A stretch of 64,000 nucleotides of DNA from the NCBI RefSeq assembly GCF_900233005.1, contig NZ_LT960611.1, positions 3,658,001 through 3,722,000 of the forward strand, read 5' to 3'. The DNA is from Vibrio tapetis subsp. tapetis. Its GTDB lineage: Bacteria; Pseudomonadota; Gammaproteobacteria; Enterobacterales; Vibrionaceae. Shown here one piece after another: positions 9,313 to 17,819 of this stretch. Position 1 is the first letter of the stretch. Every line of letters begins with the position of its first letter. The notes beneath the pieces are model-generated. The model was not told where the DNA came from, did no database searches, and saw nothing but the letters and a program-made list of their open reading frames with translations. The translations under genes were made by a program, and so were the position numbers.

Positions 9313-9915
9313 ATGCAAATAAAACGCGATTTTAATTACTATTATCATTTACACGACACGGTGACGCACGCGTTACTTCACTTGTTCTTTCAGATATCAA
9401 CGACGACCCGTTATGTTCCGGTGAATCGCCGTAATGAGATACTGATTAAATATCTCAAGCCTAAATTAAGCGACACATCGTTATCAAGCATTAAGAAAGA
9501 CATTAAGCTCATGGTAAACTCAGCCAGAAAGAGCGGAGGGAACTTAGAAATGAAACTGCATGAGTTAAACGCCCTGGCGAAGCAATCTAAGCTTAAAGGA
9601 GCGGAGAAGCTTTATCACTTGTTGGTCTGCCTTTATGATGAAGAAGGCATCGAGTCTCAACTGTTTGAAAAAGGGATGCAAACCAAGCCCGGCATACTGT
9701 ATTTACTTGAAGAGCAATTAGAGCAGGGCTTTGATGCTGAGTACCGGCAAGTGAGCCCCATTTCAATGCTCATCGAGTTAGAGCGCGCGCCTGAGCTGAT
9801 TGAGTGCATCAACCGACACGGTTTATTTGTGGCGGAGATGAAAGAATGGAATGAGAAGACACACCAAGCGCACCTTTTGGTTCATCCTTTAGACATCAAT
9901 CTGGTTGAAGGCTAA
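9313..9915 (+). CDS. Orphan-family protein (paralogue of the gene at 34522)
   Basis: A 200-aa soluble protein with no recognised domain. It clearly shares ancestry with the minus-strand protein at 34522-35103: HALLHLFFQIS versus NALLHLYFSVS near residue 20, YLKPKLSDTSLSSIKKDIK versus FLKPKVKQTRYSTIKKKLK near 55, and RQVSPISMLIE versus RQVAPISLFIH near 145, both ending in an LHP/VHP motif. A third, truncated copy lies at 18897. The ATG at 9313 has no strong ribosome site. The spread of three copies on one plasmid suggests a mobile or conflict-linked family; function is unknown. Confidence 0.7.
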   Translation: MQIKRDFNYYYHLHDTVTHALLHLFFQISTTTRYVPVNRRNEILIKYLKPKLSDTSLSSIKKDIKLMVNSARKSGGNLEMKLHELNALAKQSKLKGAEKLYHLLVCLYDEEGIESQLFEKGMQTKPGILYLLEEQLEQGFDAEYRQVSPISMLIELERAPELIECINRHGLFVAEMKEWNEKTHQAHLLVHPLDINLVEG

Positions 9916-9962
9916 CGGGAAGTGCGATGAACGTATCACATTAACAATGAGATAACGCAACG

Positions 9963-10112
9963 ATGGCAACGAACAACCCTCACGACGGTTTATTTAAATC
10001 CTTTTTAACGCTGCCTGAGGTGGCAAAGGATTTTCTAGAAATCCACTTACCGCCCGACATTCAGGCATTGTGCGATCTTTCCACGCTGCAACTGAAATCG
10101 ACGTCGTTTTTG
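9963..10112 (+). pseudogene. Rpn/YhgA-type nuclease, N-terminal stub cut by IS6 element
   Basis: The first 50 residues ([20 protein letters not shown] then [20 protein letters not shown]) match the start of the Rpn family (PF04754, recombination-promoting PD-(D/E)XK nucleases formerly called YhgA or Transposase_31). The frame then enters the IS6-family terminus at 10113. The catalytic residues normally lie further on, so the stub is inactive. The missing 3' part is not found on the other side of the insertion, so insertion was accompanied by deletion. Confidence 0.75.
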
Positions 10113-10947
10113 GGGGCTGTTGCAACTAATCAGAGAATGCAGATCTACCCAGTAATGTGCGTAACTGAAGAGGCGATTCATGAAGGCGGATCTCTCCCGA
10201 ACAAGCGTTTTACGCTCATCATCACGTAACCAGAAATCAAACTGGCCTTTGTTCAAAATTCGCAGTGATTCGAATCCCTCGATGGTTGACCAGGCTCGCT
10301 TTCGTATTTTAAAACCACCGGTGCTGACGACGAGCTTCTTGATGGGGGCGTGATCGGACTCGATACCATTATTGAGATACTTTACTTGCCGTTGCTCGAC
10401 ATCCGCTCGCAGCCACCCCTCTTTCTTCAGGCGCGAAATAGCATGAGCATACGAAGAATGCTTGTCCGTGTTCAAGGTCTTAGGCTGAGTGTCTACATCA
10501 TAGTATCTTAGACACCGTTTCAAGAACTGATAAGCCGCGTTTTTATTACGTTTTTGGGAGAAATAGAAGTCCAGTGTTTCGCCTTGCTTGTTGATAGCTC
10601 GATACAGATAGTGCCATTTCCCTTTCACCTTGACGTAGGTTTCATCGAGCTGCCACGAAGAGTCTGTTCGGATGAACTGATGGCAGCGTAACTTTTTGCG
10701 TAATGCTGGGGCATATTCAATGAACCAACGATAAATGGTCGAGCGATTAACCGAAACCCCTCACTCTGCCAGCATGTCGCTGAGATTGGCGTAGCTCATT
10801 GGGGTCGAACCATACCAACGAAGGCACCAAAGAATGATTTCAGGGGCAAAGTGTTTCCATTTGAATGCGGGATTGGTCATTGAGTCACTAAATCAGAAAA
10901 GACAGAACTGAATTCTGAGTATTGGCTGATTTTTTTGCAACAACCCC
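10113..10947 (-). mobile_element. IS6-family element, decayed copy
   Basis: The right terminus GGGGCTGTTGCAAC starts at 10113 and the left terminus TTGCAACAACCCC ends at 10947. The length is 835 bp against 860 bp for intact copies in this window. A ~26-bp deletion removes the end of the transposase. Directly beyond the left end, 10948-10961 is a 14-bp orphan right terminus (GTTGCAACAGCCCC) in the opposite orientation, so two elements once met head to head here. Confidence 0.9.
10139..10880 (-). pseudogene. IS6-family transposase, inactivated
   Basis: Same DDE transposase as the intact copies, but codon 40 is TGA instead of CGA (the frame reads DMLAE then stop). The C-terminal NVEVVYQ is lost in the 26-bp deletion, so translation would run through the terminus into the Rpn stub. 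D79, D139 and E174 are preserved in the residual frames. It cannot transpose on its own, but an intact copy in the same cell could act on its ends. Confidence 0.85.
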
Positions 10948-10975
10948 GTTGCAACAGCCCCATCCGAATTGCAAT

Positions 10976-11392
10976 CTAGATGAACATATAGGCTGGAATA
11001 TTAAAGCGTTCCGACAAGGATTTAATATGTCGGAGAGTCAAAGAACGTGAACCACTCAGAATCATTGATACTGTAGATTTTGCTCCAATTTCATCTTTAA
11101 AATCTGATAGAGTCATTTCATTTTGATCAATGATCACTCTGAGCATTGCTAACCCAGGCTCTAACTCACCAACAACACGGTTGAATTCATTGAACTCTTC
11201 AGATTCAGATTCATATCTTTCGATAACGGGAAATAAAAGGTCAATAAGCACTTGATTTCCTTCGTAGTCTTCGACCAACTCATCCATTAACTCGATGAGT
11301 TGGTCGTATTCATCAGAAGTAGAGATACCATTAATCCAAGGCATAACTTCAATCATTTGGTTAGAAAACTCTTTCATTCGTGTAATATTCAT
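10976..11392 (-). CDS. higA: HigA antitoxin
   Basis: A 138-aa antitoxin and repressor of the HigBA type II module, the same length and layout as E. coli HigA: a helical N-terminal domain, an acidic stretch, then a C-terminal helix-turn-helix (TLSDFKDEIGAKSTVSMIL, SGSRSLTLRHIKSLSERF). It neutralises HigB and represses the operon. It follows higB with an 8-bp gap and AGGGGA as ribosome site, the toxin-first order typical of hig loci. Two palindromic operators lie upstream of higB. Confidence 0.88.
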   Translation of the reverse strand: MNITRMKEFSNQMIEVMPWINGISTSDEYDQLIELMDELVEDYEGNQVLIDLLFPVIERYESESEEFNEFNRVVGELEPGLAMLRVIIDQNEMTLSDFKDEIGAKSTVSMILSGSRSLTLRHIKSLSERFNIPAYMFI

Positions 11393-11400
11393 GAGGTCCC

Positions 11401-11715
11401 CTACTTTTTCTTCTCACTTCGATAAGATTTAATTATCTTGTCATACTCCGCATGAGTAACAATATGCTTTACGTAAAATCGCCCTTGCGTAAATTCAATG
11501 TAAGCCATCAATCGCAATTTGTTACCGCCAATGTCAATAACATACAACTTATCCCTGTACTTACAATTATCTAATGATGGAAACAAAGCTTTTAATTCCT
11601 CCGGTGTTTTAGCTCGACTTATACGCAATACTTTATATGCTGCATCCAAAGCTTCGGCACACGTAGGAAAATTTTTCTTAGCATCATTAAATGGTCTTTT
11701 ACTTATTACGTGCAT
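11401..11715 (-). CDS. higB: HigB toxin (mRNA interferase)
   Basis: A RelE-superfamily ribosome-dependent mRNase. The sequence follows E. coli HigB closely: MHVISKRPFNDAKKNFP, then PEELKALFPSLDNCKYRDK, VIDIGGNKLRLMAYIEF and the C-terminal YVKHIVTHAEYDKI, which contains the conserved His/Tyr region. I start at 11715; a start 5 codons earlier is possible. The pair is complete and probably stabilises the plasmid through post-segregational killing. Downstream of higA lies the IS6 junction at 10961. Confidence 0.88.
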   Translation of the reverse strand: MHVISKRPFNDAKKNFPTCAEALDAAYKVLRISRAKTPEELKALFPSLDNCKYRDKLYVIDIGGNKLRLMAYIEFTQGRFYVKHIVTHAEYDKIIKSYRSEKKK

Positions 11716-11729
11716 CAAGCTACCCAACA

Positions 11730-11783
11730 TTCACATTATGTGAACAGTATAAACCAAAACAACCGCGTTCACAATTAGTGAAC
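11730..11783 (-). promoter_or_regulatory. Twin operators of the higBA promoter
   Basis: TTCACATTATGTGAA (11730-11744) and GTTCACAATTAGTGAAC (11767-11783) are two perfect palindromes sharing the half-site GTTCAC/TTCACA, with centres about 38 bp apart. They flank the higB promoter region and fit HigA binding. Confidence 0.75.
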
Positions 11784-11804
11784 CAGTCCAAATTAAGTAT
11801 ACTT

Positions 11805-11880
11805 AATGCGAACTAGTGTTTAACGACCCAATATTAGTTCGCATATTGTTGATTTATAACCCTATGCGAACTAATATTAT
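11805..11880. promoter_or_regulatory. Three-half-site inverted repeat, candidate res/operator site
   Basis: AATATTAGTTCGCATA (11830-11845) and TATGCGAACTAATATT (11863-11878) are exact 16-bp inverted copies. A third half-site, AATGCGAACTAGT, lies at 11805-11817. The array stands immediately upstream of the serine recombinase, where resolvases normally bind for autoregulation and recombination. Confidence 0.7.
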
Positions 11881-11914
11881 AAACCAGACTCAAAACAGAC
11901 CAAGACTTAACATT

Positions 11915-12526
11915 ATGTTCATAAGAGCCTACCTAAGAGCATCAACTGGTGAGCAAGACGCTAATCGTGCAAAATCTGAACTTATCCAATTTACAGACCA
12001 AAAAGGTGTACGGATAGCAAGTTTCTATACTGAGAACCAATCAGGTTCAAAATTAGAGAGAGCCGAGTTATCGCGCTTAATTGAGGATTCACATAAAGGA
12101 GATATATTGCTCATCGAAAAGGTGGACAGGCTGTCACGTTTACCTTATGAACAATGGAACCGGCTCAAAGACCATTTAGTTGAAGCTGGCTTACATATCG
12201 TAGTCGTCGATCAACCAATGACGCATGGTGTACTCAATAGTAATGATGAAAGCTCAATGCTCTCAAAAGTGCTGACAGACTTCATGATCGACTTAGCCGC
12301 GGCAATGGCGAGAGATGATTATGAGACACGGCGAAAACGTCAAGCTCAAGGGATAGAAAAAGCCAAGAAATTAGGGAAATATCGGGGTAGGAAGCCAGAC
12401 CATCAGCTAAGAGAAAATATCTCTTTACTACTAAGCGAAGGAAAAAGTTGGTCGCAGGTTCAGGAGCTACTTGGGTGTAGCCGTTCAACGGTCGCTAAAG
12501 TAAAGAAACTAAGCGAGCCTAATTAA
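11915..12526 (+). CDS. Serine recombinase (resolvase/invertase family)
   Basis: A 203-aa site-specific recombinase. The catalytic N-terminal domain opens MFIRAYLRASTGEQDANRAK with the nucleophilic serine in RAST, followed by the VDRLSRLPYEQW motif. The DNA-binding domain is a C-terminal helix-turn-helix after GKYRGRKPD (SWSQVQELLGCSRSTVAKV). I start at ATG 11915; longer frames run back through the inverted-repeat site. It probably resolves cointegrates or multimers. The stop falls in sequence that grades into IS6-family DNA, and a second copy of its 3' half is attached to IS6 ends at 25469, so gene and IS move together. Confidence 0.88.
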   Translation: MFIRAYLRASTGEQDANRAKSELIQFTDQKGVRIASFYTENQSGSKLERAELSRLIEDSHKGDILLIEKVDRLSRLPYEQWNRLKDHLVEAGLHIVVVDQPMTHGVLNSNDESSMLSKVLTDFMIDLAAAMARDDYETRRKRQAQGIEKAKKLGKYRGRKPDHQLRENISLLLSEGKSWSQVQELLGCSRSTVAKVKKLSEPN

Positions 12527-12530
12527 CCAT

Positions 12531-12724
12531 CCAAAAATTCGAGTCACTACGAATGTTGAACAAAGGCCAGTTTAATTTCTGGTTACGTCATGATGAGCGT
12601 AAAATGCTTGTTCGGGAGAGATCCGCCTTCATGAATCGTCTCTTCAATGTTGAGGTAGCTTACCAGTAATCGTTAAGCCCATGACTGGGTAGATCTGCAT
12701 TCTCTGATTAGTTGCAACAAGCCC
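12531..12724 (+). mobile_element. IS6-family 3' fragment joined to the resolvase gene
   Basis: From about 12531 the sequence is the IS transposase 3' end (CGAATGTTGAACAAAGGCCA with small differences) through NVEVAYQ to the right terminus TTGCAACAAGCCC ending at 12724. The left half of the IS is replaced by the resolvase gene. This fragment has its own variant end, ACAAGCCC rather than ACAGCCCC, shared with the copies at 25836 and 27993. Confidence 0.8.
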
Positions 12725-12737
12725 GATTAAACATAAT

Positions 12738-12777
12738 GGGGTTCTACGCCGAAACCGACGAAATTTCCGATATTGAG
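12738..12777 (+). repeat. GGGTTCTACGCC repeat, copy 1
   Basis: GGGGTTCTACGCCGAAACCG followed by a AAATTTCCGAT block. It is about 80% identical to 14184-14220, in the same orientation. The secreted nuclease-like gene lies between the two copies. The element type is not recognised. Confidence 0.5.
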
Positions 12778-12876
12778 CCAAAGAATATATAAGCAATTGA
12801 TTGCTATAATATTTATATTTGATTGTGCACTCTAATATCATTGATAACGAGTGACCTCGATATAGAAGGTAACGAA

Positions 12877-13100
12877 TCATCTTTGTTTTCTCACTCTGAT
12901 TTTGGGAGAAGCTGTTGCCAAACTTTTTTGCTTTAAGGCAAATCTCAAACCAATTACATCGGTATCTTCAAGCTCTTGTTCTATCACTAAGGACTCGAGC
13001 CTTTTTGCCTTAATTCTTGGTTAATACGAGAGACCCCATGGTATTTAATTGCTTTGCGATTTCCTTTTCTGTCAACCGAACGTCATCGAGATAATGGAGT
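12877..13100 (-). pseudogene. Degraded coding remnant (possibly RecX-like)
   Basis: A minus-strand frame reads LTEKEIAKQLNTMG, and after one base shift SRINQELRQKG, then LESLVIEQELEDTDVIGLRF with a stop at 12877. The RINQELRQKG-x-ESLVIEQELE order resembles RecX-family repeats, but the identification is weak and other helical DNA-binding proteins remain possible. There is no intact start. It sits between the repeat copies at 12738 and 13097. Confidence 0.3.
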
Positions 13101-13116
13101 TCCGGCGCAGAACCCC
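13097..13116 (-). repeat. GGGTTCTGCGCC repeat, inverted copy
   Basis: Read on the minus strand, GGGGTTCTGCGCCGGAACTC matches the core of the copies at 12738 and 14184, in inverted orientation. Confidence 0.45.
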
Positions 13117-13302
13117 ATCATATGATCTCTTATTCAATAATTCGCGATAGAATTAAACATTAATGAAATGGTTGATAAATGTACTGATTGTGAGATATGT
13201 ATCACTAATTGTTTTTGTTTTTGAGGTTTTTTCACTGAAAAAAACGATTCTATGATTTATTTTGATACGTAAATTTACTATCAAAAATAATAAGGTGTAA
13301 AA

Positions 13303-14166
13303 ATGAAATTAACAAGCATTGCTGCGGTTATAGGGTTTATAGTTCTTTCCTCTTCAACTTTAGCTTTTGATCGCCTCATGGATGGTCCTGCAGATACCAA
13401 TAGTATTCGTGTTGGGTCATATAACATAATGGCCTCTAGAATGGGGAGTACTGATGCCATTGTAGAAGCAATTCGTAAAATGAATGTTGATATTATTGGA
13501 CTGCAAGAAGTTGATAACATGACTGGGCGTTCTGGTAAGAACTTTAGTAAAGAGGGTTCTAACCCAGTTAGTCAAGCAGAGTATATAGCTAACAAGTTGG
13601 GAATGAATTATTACTTCTGCAAGGCTATAGATCATGATGGTGGGGAATATGGTACAGCAGTGCTGTCTAAGTATGATTTGAAATTGAATAAAAGGATGGA
13701 ACTACCTAACATCAAAGGTGCGGAGCAAAGAGCGGCTTGTGCTGTAGAAGTTGATGTCCCTAATTATCCTGCGCCTGTTATGTTAGTAACTACTCATTTG
13801 GACTTCACTACGCAGCCATTACGAGCAGAGCAGGTAAGAACTCTTCAAACAAAATTCTCTTCTTGGCAGTTTAAAAATGCACTTCCAATTATAGTGGGTG
13901 ATCTTAATTTACCACCTCAATCAACAGAATACTTAGATTTGACAGCATGGTTCAATGACACTGATAAGGAATTGAAGTACACAGCACCGTCATGGAATCC
14001 AGACAGGAAAATTGATTATATACTTACATCAAATGCTCAAAAATGGGACATTAAAGAGGTATATATTCCTAAACCATCAGATAGAGCAACCCCTGAAAGT
14101 AAGCCATATGCATCTGTCTCAGATCATTTACCTTTACTTGTCGAAATGAAGTTAACTGAACAATAA
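13303..14166 (+). CDS. Secreted endonuclease/exonuclease/phosphatase-family protein
   Basis: A 287-aa metal-dependent phosphodiesterase of the EEP superfamily. It has an N-terminal signal peptide (MKLTSIAAVIGFIVLSSSTL, cleavage near LAF), so it acts in the periplasm or outside. Family motifs are all present: YNIM near residue 41, LQEVD near 67, GTAVLSK, TTHLDF near 164, GDLNLPP near 199 and SDHLPLLVEM near 273, giving the usual metal ligands and catalytic His/Asp. The substrate could be DNA, a phospholipid or an inositol phosphate. AAGGTG precedes the ATG. It is strikingly AT-rich and flanked by related short repeats, signs of separate acquisition. Confidence 0.85.
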   Translation: MKLTSIAAVIGFIVLSSSTLAFDRLMDGPADTNSIRVGSYNIMASRMGSTDAIVEAIRKMNVDIIGLQEVDNMTGRSGKNFSKEGSNPVSQAEYIANKLGMNYYFCKAIDHDGGEYGTAVLSKYDLKLNKRMELPNIKGAEQRAACAVEVDVPNYPAPVMLVTTHLDFTTQPLRAEQVRTLQTKFSSWQFKNALPIIVGDLNLPPQSTEYLDLTAWFNDTDKELKYTAPSWNPDRKIDYILTSNAQKWDIKEVYIPKPSDRATPESKPYASVSDHLPLLVEMKLTEQ

Positions 14167-14183
14167 TTCGGATAAGGGGTTCT

Positions 14184-14220
14184 GGGTTCTACGCCGGAAC
14201 CGCCTAAATTTCCGATCTGA
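14184..14220 (+). repeat. GGGTTCTACGCC repeat, copy 2
   Basis: GGGTTCTACGCCGGAACCGC, then AAATTTCCGATCTGA, begins 17 bp after the secreted nuclease-like gene. It is a direct copy of 12738-12777, and just ahead lies a partial duplicate GGGGTTCTG. Confidence 0.5.
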
Positions 14221-14285
14221 TATTTTAATGATCTTTAGGAACTTCAATTACACCATCAACAATACCCTACGCCAACCGTTCCATC

Positions 14286-15145
14286 GGGGTTGTTGCAAAA
14301 AAATCAGCCAAGACTCAGAATTCAGTTCTGTCTTTTCTGATCGAGTGACTCAATGACCAATCCCGCATTCAAATGGAAACACTTTGCCCCTGAAATCATT
14401 CTTTGGTGCCTTCGTTGGTATGGTTCGACCCCAATGAGCTACGCCAATCTCAGCGACATGCTGGCAGAACGAGGGGTTTCGGTTAATCGCTCGACCATTT
14501 ATCGTTGGTTCATTGAGTATGCCCCAGCATTACGCAAGAAGTTACGCCGCCATCAGTTCATCCGAACAGACTCTTCGTGGCAGCTCGATGAAACCTACGT
14601 CAAGGTGAAAGGGAAATGGCACTATCTGTATCGAGCTATCAACAAGCAAGGCGAAACACTGGACTTCTATTTCTCCCAAAAACGTAATAAAAACGCGGCT
14701 TATCAGCTCTTGAAACGGTGCCTAAGATATTATGATGTAGACACTCAGCCTAATACCTTGAACACGGACAAGCATTCCTCGTATGCTCATGCTATCTCGC
14801 GCCTGAAGAAGGAGGGACGGCTCCGAGCGGATGTCGAGCAACGGCAAGTGAAGTCTCTCAATAATGGGATCGAATCCGATCACGCCCCCATCAAGAAGCT
14901 CATTGTCAGCACAGGCGGTTTTAAAATACGAAAGCGAGCTTGGTCAACCATCGAGGGGTTCGAATCACTGCGAATGTTGAACAAAGGCCAGTTTGATTTC
15001 TGGTTACGTCATGATGAGCGTAAAACGCTTGTTCGGGAGAGATCCGCCTTCATGAATCGTCTCTTCAATGTTGAGGTGATTTATCAGTAATAGTTACGCC
15101 CATGACTGGGTAGATCTGCACTCTCTGATTAATTGCAACATACCC
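14286..15145 (+). mobile_element. IS6-family element with intact transposase
   Basis: 860 bp from GGGGTTGTTGCAAAAAAATC to a slightly decayed right end TTGCAACATACCC. The termini are the IS6-type GG(G/C)xxTGTTGCAA inverted repeats. No 8-bp target duplication is visible (ATTCCATC-like left flank versus TAACTGAC), as expected after recombination between copies. Confidence 0.9.
14353..15090 (+). CDS. IS6-family transposase
   Basis: A 245-aa DDE transposase. It has an N-terminal helix-turn-helix (SYANLSDMLAERGVSVNRST), then the catalytic triad D79 (QLDETY), D139 (LNTDKHSSY) and E174 (NNGIESDH), with the family's WHYLYRA strand. The frame is complete; small differences from the other copies (N134, I182, VIYQ end) show it is an older lineage. 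Such elements move by replicative cointegrate formation and explain the many inversions and deletions in this window. Confidence 0.95.
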   Translation: MTNPAFKWKHFAPEIILWCLRWYGSTPMSYANLSDMLAERGVSVNRSTIYRWFIEYAPALRKKLRRHQFIRTDSSWQLDETYVKVKGKWHYLYRAINKQGETLDFYFSQKRNKNAAYQLLKRCLRYYDVDTQPNTLNTDKHSSYAHAISRLKKEGRLRADVEQRQVKSLNNGIESDHAPIKKLIVSTGGFKIRKRAWSTIEGFESLRMLNKGQFDFWLRHDERKTLVRERSAFMNRLFNVEVIYQ

Positions 15146-16920
15146 TAACTGACCAAAAATCCCATTGTTCAGATAACCTAAGCATTTGAAAATCTATAGG
15201 GGACCACATATAAACATGGAGTACGGATCTAGCTTATAATCATGACATACATACGTTGCCATCAATCTGAGAGACTGATAATTCGCACAAACGATTCTGG
15301 GTATCTTCCCCTAGAACCGCAATCAATTATCATAGCAAGCTCATTCATCCTGACGACTGACGAACACACGTCCCACAAATCCCACGACCCCCAACTCCAT
15401 CAGTGTTGGATGCAAAACATCACCCTAGATACCTAAGGTCAGTACAATCCGGCTCACACGACCACCTCAGTAACCCATTCTTCAGATATCTGAAGACATC
15501 ATTCCTCACTGACAATACAACGAAGTCGTTACTGATATAGCCAGCTCACCCCTAAAGCTCCCAGACTCCACCATCTGAGCCCGCAAATAAGCGCATCCGT
15601 TTATCAACTCCCCTACATACAGAGCACAGCCATATGGAACTCCAACAGACAACCTAGACATGACCGCTCTTTATTTCCATAATTATACCCTATTGAAACA
15701 ACTGAGAACCAGCTTAAAATCACAGGAGAACCTGTTGTCTTTTTTTTTAAAAAGTTTTAATAACAAAGTGGTATCGAATGAGCCTTATTTTCTTCCGGAC
15801 CTCAAAAAAAAAAAGGATGGGTTGGGCCACAAGTAAAAACACAAACCTTAAAATAAAAATTAATTTTGGGCCAACACCCCCAGATCCCCGGGAACAAAAA
15901 AACACCAAATCCCTCTCTTAGGGTTATATCCTTTTTTGTTTTAAAAGCCACAAAAGGGAGAGGGGCGGGCCGGCGGGGATGTTTTAGTTTATCTCCCCAA
16001 GAGCCAATTAAATGTTTCTTCTTATAGTGCGGGGGTCCCCACACAAACACCCTCCCCCTTCCCCCAGAACCAAAAATATTTATTTTTATTGTTGGGAAAT
16101 ATTGTGTTTTAAAAAAAAAAAAAACACACACCCAATGGGTGTGTGGCACCTCCCCCCAACAGCAAATCCCCGCGCGCCGCTAATTTTTTTTTTCCTACTA
16201 TTATTCTGGATTTGTCGAGAAAAAAAAAAGAGAATCAGGAGGAGAGAGGGGGGGGGGATGTTGGTTCTTATTCCTTATTATTTTATTGCTCAATCAACAT
16301 TAACTACCACACCATCAACATTATCAAATACATACACCTCAGTGATCGTAAACCGCATGGTCACACAAACACAGACAGTTTACTATTATTAAAACATCAA
16401 ACCTTATCGTCGAATAGTATCAAGAAAAAAATAACCAAGTAACAATTTGTATGCATTCTAAGTCTAACATCATGACAAATCTAATAAGATATAACACATC
16501 TCCTACAACACACCATGCATAGCCAACAAACACACACAAAACGTCACACCTACTAAAACTCCCACAGCTGACCTAACGCCCTCCCCTCAATACTTCATCG
16601 CGCAACGAAAACATTAACCTGGGGGCTCTAGAACAATAAATAATAAGTCTCGACGATTGTATCTCTATGCACAGGTGGAAGAATTCATCACCTATACATA
16701 CCTCCCTGAACCCTCCCCCCCTCCTCTCTTATACAGCCGGTCACCTTATAACAGTGCCCGCAAACTATAAATAAAGTATAAGACAACACACACCAGACAT
16801 TCTCAACAGACTAATGAAACCAACATACTCATCGTTCACTTTTTCCCTTCAATCATGCGTTTAATCGAGTTTTCAATACAATTATAGTTACTGAATAACC
16901 CAGGGTTCGTCTTTTCTCCT
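15146..16920. other. Gene-free, skewed and homopolymer-rich stretch, probably low-quality sequence
   Basis: For about 1.7 kb the plus strand is abnormally rich in C and A with almost no coherent frame. From 15728 to 16265 it breaks into runs such as T9, A12, G9 and ACACAC tracts like those at 7.0-7.6 kb. No gene, RNA or mobile-element end could be supported. I read it as unreliable consensus rather than biology. Confidence 0.6.
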
Positions 16921-17129
16921 GGTGTATTTGGATTCCACTCCATTGACCCACGGCTTATTTCCGAATGGTATAAAAGAAATTCCAATCTGTCCCACCAAGA
17001 CCGGGCGAGTGAGTGATGTTAGCTGGGGTCCGAACCATCCCCATGATCACACTAAATCATTTATTCGGCTGCATAATGGTTTTTATGTAACGCGGGCAAG
17101 GGTCGGTGAATCTTTTCTCCCCCCACGAT

Positions 17130-17524
17130 AGGGGAGAAATCGGAGTCCAGGGTTTCTCCTTGCAACAAAACCGCTCGAAACAGATAGCGCCGTGTCCCTT
17201 TGACCTTGAAGTAGGTTTTACTAAGCATCCTTGAAGAGTCAGATCGGAAGAATTGACGGTGCCGTAGCTTCACCCGTAACCCAGGGTCATATTCAATGAT
17301 CCATCAATAACTGGTCGACAGATTAACCGAAACCCTTCGTTCTGCCAGCATGTCGCTGAGGTTGCGGTAGCTCATTGGGGTCGAACCATACCAACGAAGG
17401 CACCAAAGATATGATTTCAGGGGCAAAGTGTTTCCATTTGAATGCGGGATTGGTCATTGAGTCACTAGCTCAGAAAAGACAGAACTGAATTCTGAGTCTT
17501 GGCTGATTTTTTTGCAACAACCCC
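17130..17524 (-). mobile_element. IS6-family element, diverged 5' part
   Basis: The left terminus TTGCAACAACCCC ends at 17524 and the transposase N-terminal half runs leftwards to about 17130. It is much more divergent than the others (for example SDSSRMLSKTYFKVKGTRRY where the consensus has TDSSWQLDETYVKVKGKWHY, losing the first catalytic Asp). It ends in unrelated sequence and is inactive. Confidence 0.8.
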
Positions 17525-17528
17525 CAAT

Positions 17529-17810
17529 TTAATGACCTCCAGCCGTGTTCGTTTGATGAACATCGTCCAAATTCGATTTTGTTCGTATTTTAGATGATTG
17601 CTCTAAGGTTCTTAATGCCTTAGCTACTTGGTCTGTATTTCTAGCTGAGAAAACAAACTCTGAAGCTTTTCCGTTACTGTCCTTGTATTTAACTGCGTAT
17701 TGCTTCGGCATTGTCTTGTTTAGAGTAGTTCGAGTGAAGGCTCTCACTAGCGTAACAATAAACGGGTACGCAATGATGAGTCCTATCACTATCACTGTAC
17801 CTGTATCCAT
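17529..17810 (-). CDS. Small membrane protein, unknown
   Basis: A 93-aa protein with one N-terminal membrane segment (GTVIVIGLIIAYPFIVTLV) followed by a basic soluble domain (KQYAVKYKDSNGKASEFVFS) and a polar tail. AAGGG lies ahead of the ATG. It follows the gene at 17820 by 9 bp on the same strand, so the two form an operon. No family was recognised. Its 3' end abuts the IS6 fragment, which may have removed further genes. Confidence 0.6.
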   Translation of the reverse strand: MDTGTVIVIGLIIAYPFIVTLVRAFTRTTLNKTMPKQYAVKYKDSNGKASEFVFSARNTDQVAKALRTLEQSSKIRTKSNLDDVHQTNTAGGH

Positions 17811-17819
17811 AAAAAGCCC

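Noticed and set aside
15802..16442. Frames of 99-126 codons in the second abnormal stretch
   Set aside because: Low-complexity translations of A, C and T runs on both strands; the same region encodes overlapping nonsense in several frames.
16922..17131. A 69-codon plus-strand frame (MYLDSTPLTHGLFPNG...)
   Set aside because: Partly protein-like, but it starts in unreliable sequence and ends inside the diverged IS6 fragment; no family or start signal to support it.
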